Source of the DNA: Chlorella sorokiniana
Taxonomy: Eukaryota; Chlorophyta; Trebouxiophyceae; Chlorellales; Chlorellaceae
DNA length: 64,000 bases
Direction of reading: 5' to 3'
Assembly (NCBI GenBank): GCA_025917655.1
Contig: CP084613.1
Coordinates: 1,054,001-1,118,000, forward strand
Every line of letters begins with the position of its first letter. The stretch's first letter is position 1. A model generated the notes under the pieces. The model worked only from the letters and a program-made list of their open reading frames with translations. It was not told the DNA's origin and ran no database searches. The position numbers were made by a program, and so were the translations under genes. This document shows, piece by piece, positions 58,373 to 64,000 of this stretch.

Positions 58373-61038
58373 TCAGCGCCCGCCCCACCCATGCGGCGGC
58401 GGCTGCTGCATGGGCGGCTGCTGCCGATACATAGCCGGCGGCTGCTGGTGTGTCACCTGCTGCTGCGGGTGCTGCTGCGGCGCCCAGCCCTGCTGCATGG
58501 GCGGCGCTGCGCTGTGCATTGGCTGCGGCTGATACTGCTGCACGGGCGGCGGCTGCGCTTGCTGCGGCGCGGCGTGCTGCTGCTGCTGTTGAAGTGTGGG
58601 CTGCTGCTGCTGCAGCTGCTGCAGCTTGGCCACATCCGGGATCCACATGCCCAGCGCGCAGCAGGCCGAAGCAAAGAGCATCTTGCGCGGCGAAAACTGC
58701 GCCAGGGAGGGGGATGCAGCCGCGTCTCAGCCAGGTGTCCCCCGCAGCAGCCGCCAGCAGCAGCCAGGCACCCGTACCCCACCCAATCAGCCCAGGCGTA
58801 CAGCGCGCCGCCGGGAAGCCACCGCATCCCGCCCCTTCTCGCCTTGAGGCAGGTTGGCACGCCCGCGTGCCCCGAAAACTGCGCCACCTGCTGCCCGCTG
58901 GCCACGCTCCACGCGCGGATGGTGCTGTCTGGGTTGCCCGACAGCACGTACTGGGCGTCTGGGGTGAGGCAGGCCTCCAGCGCCTGACCCCCTCCCCCAC
59001 GCCCGGGTTGATGATCTGCGGCGGCGGCGGAGGGCGGATCGCTTCAGAAGCGCGGGGCAGGAGGGCAGCAGCACCCGCTGCCCTGGCAGGCGGACACGTC
59101 CAACCATCCACGCTTTGAGAGGCAGCCTGGGTTGGAGCGGGGCACGGCGGCGCCTGCAGCCCAGCCCGCCCACCTTCTGCTTCAGGTGGCCCTCGAACGA
59201 GTCCAGGATGTAGATGCGCCCCTCCGCCACCGCCAGCAGCAGCGAGCCGTCCAGCGAGAACTTGAGGCAGGCGAAGAGAGCGCCCGAGTGGATCTCGTCG
59301 CTCACCTGGCAGGTACAGGGCGGCAAGGGGGGCCGGCTAGGGCTGGGGCGGCACGCCGTTGCCAGCTCGGCAGAGCAGGCACCCGGGTGCTGCTGTGCTG
59401 GTGGTCGCAGGCAGGGAGGGTGAGCAGCCGCGCCTGCTGCCAGCACAGCCCTCCCTCTGGCGCCCGCCAACCCAAACAGCGCCCGCATCACCCACCGGGA
59501 AGGAGGTGAAGGGCCCCGCAGCCCAGTTGCGCGCATCATACAGCTTCACCACGCCGCGCTCCGCGCCCACCCCAAACACCAGCCCCTGCTCGTCAAAGGC
59601 GGTGGTGGGCAGGCCGGGGGCCTCCAGCAGCGCCTGGCACCCGTTGACGCGCAGGTCCCACAGCCGCACCTGCGCCGCTCGAGGGGGTGTGGAGGGGAGG
59701 GGAGGGGTGGTGTGAGCAAGTGGTGGTTGGGCGGGTGCATGGGGGTTCGCATGTGCGTACGCGAGCCGTGGCAGCTCGTGAGCTTGCTGAGTCGACGCAA
59801 GCCGCGGGCCTGAAGGCCAGAACGAGAAAACTGGCTTCGCGGCTGCCGCCTGGCATGCGCGCTGCCTGCTGCGGCTGCCCACCGTCTTGTCCTCAGCCGC
59901 CGACAGGAAGGTGTCAGACTTGGGGGACATGGCCAGGGTGGTGACACGCCCGGTGTGGCCGCGGAAGTACCGCACGAAACGGTTGGCATGCAGGTCATGG
60001 TAGCGCAGCGCGTAGTCGGAGCCCTGCAGGGGGAGGAGGGGGTGGGGGGGTTGGGGGGCATGGGTAGGGAAGGGTGGGAAGCAGCACGACTGTCCTGCCG
60101 GGGTGGTGCGTGAAAGGGGGCAGCTGGCCAGCGCTCCCACGGCCGCCGAATCGTCGTCGGTCAGTGCTGCCGTATGCGTCAACGCTGCTCCTGCTCTCTC
60201 TTTCCCTTCTAACCCCCAAAACAGTGGAAAGAGTAGAAATGAAATCCGTTCACAAACTGCCAACCAACCCCAGCGCCCACCGCCCGGGCCCCCTCTGCCC
60301 CCACCTTGTTGGATGAGGTGATGACTGAGAAGGGATCGTGAGTGTACGTGATGTTTGCGCACCCGTACTTCTTGCTGAGCAGCAGCCTGCAGAGGAGGGG
60401 GCCGCGCCGCTCGCCAAGCACGAGAGGTGACCAGCGGGCGGCGGCGGGCGCGAATAGCAAGTTCAGATGGTAGAGATACCCTTCACATCAATCCCAAACG
60501 CACCGTTCCTGGCTGCCGCTCTGCGTGTTATACACGCGGATGGCATCGTCGTCGCTCGCGGACACCAGCAGGTCGGCGGTGCGATGGAAAGAAACTGAGT
60601 TGATGCGTGCAGAAGAGGCCTCACCCTGTGGACGCTTGGGCGAACACGAAAACAAACGGTTAAGAGGCATGGGCAAGGAGTAAACGCACAAGGGGCAATG
60701 GGCAGGTGCGGCGTGAGCACCAAAACGAGGCGAAGGGCAGCTGGCGGTGCCGCTAGTGTGGCGTCGGGTAAAATGTAGCGGGCGACGCTGGTGCCGCAGC
60801 CATGGCGTTAAGAACACACGAAGTTGCATTAATAGTCTCACAAAGCATGTAAAAGCGCAGTTTGAGGGCAATTGTGGATGGCATACGGTAGAGAGGGCCA
60901 TCGGGACGAGAGGCTGCTGTGAACGTTGATTCAACGTATCTTCAGGTCATGGGAAGCAAAGCGCCGCAATGAGCGCACCTGGTTCTTGAACACCCGGCCC
61001 AGGGCGAACGATTGCAGCACGTTGACGTCTAGCCTCAT
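58373..61038 (-). CDS. WDR82: WDR82/Swd2 WD40 protein with Gln/Pro-rich tail
   Basis: WDR82/Swd2 is the WD40 subunit of COMPASS (H3K4 methylation) and of transcription-termination phosphatase complexes. The ATG at 61038 opens MRLDVNVLQSFALGRVFKNQ. Later exons read INSVSFHRTADLLVSASDDD, KKYGCANITYTHDPFSVITS, HANRFVRYFRGHTGRVTTLA, MSPKSDTFLSAAEDKTV, VRLWDLRVNGCQALLEAPGL, ERGVVKLYDARNWAAGPFTS and FACLKFSLDGSLLLAVAEGR. These match human WDR82 in order, down to MLFASACCALGMWIPDVAKL, where the usual protein ends. Here about 80 more residues follow, rich in Gln and Pro with His, Tyr and Met, ending PPPHGWGGR (TGA 58373). The frame slips near 58850 in the exon with the penultimate blade. Confidence 0.9.
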
Positions 61039-61285
61039 GGTAGACGCCGAATGAAGACGTGAGAAGTACAGAAACGCTAACAGACACACGACACCCCTGA
61101 CAGGCGCACGAGGTGTCCGCTGTGAGCGCACCGCTGTAACGAACTACACCCTTGATCTCATCCGCAATTCTAGACATTTTCGGTTAGCGACAGTCAAAAT
61201 CATTGATGAAATTTCAAGTAATTCAGAGCAACTGACAGCAGCGCTGCTGGCATGACAGCCCGGCAAACGCAGCTGCCGGCCATCA
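61039..61285 (-). other. Short intergenic space, WDR82 promoter side
   Basis: About 250 bases between the WDR82 start and the CIPK stop hold no recognised feature. A TGTAA-like TGTAACG on the + strand near 61134 faces the wrong way for both genes. Confidence 0.35.
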
Positions 61286-64000
61286 TTAGCAACCGCCGCC
61301 GCCGTCGGCCCCCTGGCTCCCGCCACCGCTGCCCACCGCGCCCTCTGGCAGGGCCGGCATCGGCTGCCAGACCTTGGAGCTGCTGCCCGAGACAGGGCTG
61401 CCGCCGGCGGGGCTGCTGCTGCTGCTGCTGCCGGGCGCGAGGCCCGGTGGGTGCCAGGTGCCACCCTGCCCCCCTCCTCGGGCAAGCTGCCGAGCGAGGA
61501 GCGTGGGGCGGCGCAGCCAGGGCCCCGCTCTGCGCCCTGCCCTGCACTGGGTGCGTCCCCCGCCTCGCTGACGTCCGAGGGGGAGGGCAGGGGCAGGTCC
61601 TCGATCGCCTGCCGCTCCGCCTCGCTCATGCTGGGTGTGACCTGCAGCAGCGCCGCGGCCTTGGTGGCGGTGGGGAAGGCGTCGCGCCGCATCATCACGT
61701 GCTGCAGCCGCGCCGCCAGCTGGGCATACACCCTCATGAAGTCCAGCGAGGATCCAGCCTCCAGCTCCAGCTGGCACACGTGCATGCCCGGCAGCACCTC
61801 AAACAGGTGCGCAGCAGCCTGCACGCTGCGTCCGCCGCTGGCCGGCACCGCCAGCGCTGCTCGCCGCTCGCCGTGCCGCGCCGCGGAGCCGCCCAGGCCT
61901 GCCGCCGCTGCCTCCAGCGCATCCAGCACCTCAGCAGGCGGCTTGCGGCTGCTGAACTGAACGTGGCGGGAGGTGGCCTCCCCCTCCTCAAAAATGGCTC
62001 CAATCTGGGGGACGAGGGGTGAGGTGCAAGGGGGTGGGGGGGCAGGAGCAAGGCTAAGTAGCCTCGCGCATGCAGGCCGGCAGGGCTAGGCCCCCGCCTC
62101 GCTTTTCCTGCATGCCAGGCCCATGCACCCTGAGCCCCGTCGCTGCCATCTGCACACCGCTCCAGCCAGCTTCTTCGCCCCTTCCCCGGCCGCCTCCCCT
62201 CTCACGTTGATGCATGAGGAGATGAGCTGGAAGGCGTTTGCACGCAGCCGCCCCGCGCCAGCCTCGCGGTCGGCGGCCCTTCGCGCCGCCACCGCGCGTG
62301 CGCCCACATCCCCGGCCCTGCCGGGGTCTTCTTGCTGATGATGGAGGCCAGCACCTCGGTCAGGTCGGCATACCAGCTGTAGAACTCAACTGGAGGACAC
62401 AAAAGGAAGGTGAAAAGTTGGCTGTGTGTGAGGGAAAAGGTAAATGTGTGTCATGGCCAATGAGGGAACAAGGGAGGGCAGCAGCGGCACACGGCGGGCC
62501 AGCGCAGGCTGGATCCAGGGCCCGGGGCAGCCGGCCCCAATGATTGCTACGCCCGGGCTGCGCCTCCCCGCGCTTGCCCCACCCGTGTTGCCCTTCACTT
62601 TCTGCAGGTCGACCATGTGGGTGCCCGGAACCACCTGTGCCACCTCAGCCAGCACCTGGATGGTGCCCCGCGGGTTGGGGATGAACAGGCGCAGCCTGGG
62701 GGCACAGGGGAGGGGAGGGGGCACAGGGCAACGTGTCCTTAGGCCCGGCATGGCGCAGTGCACAGATCCATTCTTGCAAGGTGTGCTGCACGCTGCGCAC
62801 GCGGCGCACGCTGCGCACAGCCCAGCCTGCAAGGAGCGCAGGCAGGCGGCCAGACTGGAGAGGGCAGGGCACGCCCGGGCCGGGCGGGGAACCCACCTGC
62901 ACTCGTGGTCGCGCGTGACGCGGCCCCCACCGCCACCGCCGCATTCTCCAGCGCTGCTGTGATGGTGGGCAGCGGTGCGCGCGAGGAGAAGCGCGTGTGG
63001 CGGGTCACAACGTCGTCCCGCGCCTCAAACAGGGCGGAGATGTCCAGCCCAGACTTGATCAGCTCAAAGGCGCTGACCTTGCGCTGCGCCTGCCCGCCAG
63101 ACGTTTGTGCCAGCAGGCGGCGCTGCACGGCGGGCAAGGGGGCACACGGGAGGGTCGTGGGGCAGACGGAGGCCTGCGGGCAGGCCCTCCGGGCAGGCCA
63201 GCGTTGCTGGTTTATATGCTTCGCCACAAAGGGTGCAAGCAATCCAGGCACGCGCACCCCCAGGTCGGCCCCAGAGCTTGGCTTGCCTTCAGCGCTGCCC
63301 CCGACCCACCCGCCGGCTTCAGCATCCCTCACCGATGTTTCAACCTGGTACGCGTTGCGAATGACCTCGGGCTCCACATTGGGCGCAAAGATGTCGGCCT
63401 GCAGCTCGGGCGGCGGTACATGCCACCCCGCAACGCTGCGCCGCACCAGCCCCGACCGCATCCACGGATGCTGCCACAGCTGCTCCGCTGTAGGCCTGGA
63501 GGGGCCAGTCGGGAGGGAAGATTGTGTGCGTGTGTGGGGGGGGGGGGCACGACCGATGAAGATGGGTGCAGGATGGGGTGGGATGGGACGAAATCAAAGG
63601 GCAAGGCTCCGGCACGGCCTCAACCAACCACTAGCAGCATGCCCCTCATCCCCTCTCAACCATGAACAACAACTGAACTGCATAGTCAACGAGTGAGAAG
63701 CAACCACCTGCGCACCTGTCCTCCGGCCGCGGGCTAAGCATCGCCGCCAGCAAGCCCACCGCGCCGCGCGACAGCCAGGGCGGCACCTCGTACCGCGCAG
63801 CCGAGATGGAGCGGAACAGCGCCGCCAGGTCGTCCTCGTCGAAGGGCAGGCACCCAGCCAGCATCACGTACAGCGTCACACCTGCAGGGGTGTGGGGATG
63901 GAGGGGTTTGGAAGGTTTTCTGTACTTCTGCTGTGTTCTGTGTAAGGTGTCAGGAGCAGCTTGTAAGCAGGGTGGCAGCCAACCGCCCGCTGGCCCCCCC
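61286..64000 (-). CDS. CIPK: CBL-interacting kinase (CIPK/SnRK3) with two NAF modules, 5' end missing
   Basis: CIPKs are Ca2+-signalling kinases held inactive by a NAF/FISL segment that CBL calcium sensors bind. The N lobe and active site lie beyond the window. The last part of the kinase is present: LYVMLAGCLPFDEDDLAALF, RYEVPPWLSRGAVGLLAAML and EQLWQHPWMRSGLVRRS. Module 1: VSAFELIKSGLDISALFEAR, DDVVTRHTRFSSRAP (about 63080-62975), then VLAEVAQVVPGTHMVDLQKV and VEFYSWYADLTEVLASI (to about 62350). Module 2: RANAFQLISSCIN (about 62247-62207), IGAIFEEGEATSRHVQFSSR, AAHLFEVLPGMHVCQLELEA and SLDFMRVYAQLAARLQ (to about 61700). Both fit the SOS2/CIPK24 regulatory half. A Ser/Pro/Gly-rich tail ends at TAA 61286 (or at 61144 in another frame). 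The frame slips near 62920, 62320 and 61470. Confidence 0.85.

Noticed and set aside
62786-62822. Short GCACGCTGCGCAC repeat that could fold as a hairpin
   Set aside because: It lies in a CIPK intron, is very short, and such GC palindromes are expected by chance in this composition.
1-64000. Retroelements, virus-like elements, DNA transposons, tRNA or rRNA genes, CRISPR arrays
   Set aside because: I looked for reverse transcriptase, integrase, transposase and capsid-like peptides, terminal repeats and cloverleaf or array patterns and found none that I could support by eye.

Overview
The window looks like nuclear DNA of a trebouxiophyte (Chlorella-like) green alga. It is strongly GC-rich. Genes on both strands are cut into many short exons by GT-AG introns of roughly 100-250 bases, and several genes are followed by TGTAA, the green-algal poly(A) signal. 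The gene content is plant-like: a plastid acyl carrier protein with a transit peptide, an NHX/NHE8-type antiporter, a CIPK (SnRK3) kinase, MORC, a tesmin/TSO1 CXC protein, a P-class PPR protein and a plastid NmrA-CIA30 protein. No transposon, virus-like element, rRNA, tRNA or CRISPR array was recognised.

Layout. 0-1.6 kb (+): 3' end of a RINT1/MAG2 tether. 2.2-6.8 (+): golgin-84-like coiled coil with a C-terminal anchor. 7.2-10.3 (+): Na+(K+)/H+ antiporter. 10.7-12.1 (+): arylamine N-acetyltransferase. 12.5-16.4 (-): LRR protein kinase. 16.9-18.1 (-): secreted protein with two ShKT domains. 18.7-20.3 (+): cupin. 20.6-21.9 (-): ACP. 22.6-26.0 (-): CXC/CRC protein. 26.6-30.3 (-): MORC. 31.5-34.5 (+): DENND6. 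35.2-38.1 (+): secreted subtilase. 38.8-39.6 (-): FHA protein. 39.8-43.7 (+): GH3 beta-xylosidase. 43.9-44.7 (-) and 47.2-47.7 (+): two related secreted cysteine-rich proteins on either side of a MYND-finger gene at 44.9-46.9 (-). 48.0-52.6 (-): plastid NmrA-CIA30 protein. 53.8-58.0 (-): PPR protein. 58.4-61.0 (-): WDR82. 61.3-64.0 (-): CIPK with two NAF modules, running off the right edge.

The genes fall into loose themes. RINT1, golgin, NHX and DENND6 serve the secretory and endosomal system. ACP, FHA, PPR and the CIA30 protein are plastid-directed. MORC, the CXC protein and WDR82 act on chromatin. The ShKT protein, subtilase, xylosidase and two cysteine-rich proteins are exported and may act in the wall.

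Most genes contain frame slips that a single extra G or C in a short run would resolve, almost always in the same direction, even inside invariant motifs. I read these as consensus errors in the sequence rather than widespread gene decay, and I called genes by conserved peptides and splice phase across the slips. The most unusual biology is the CIPK with a duplicated regulatory module. Next come a MORC protein with an eroded ATPase site, the six-cysteine secreted module, and a plastid protein with a duplicated tryptophan-rich tail motif.
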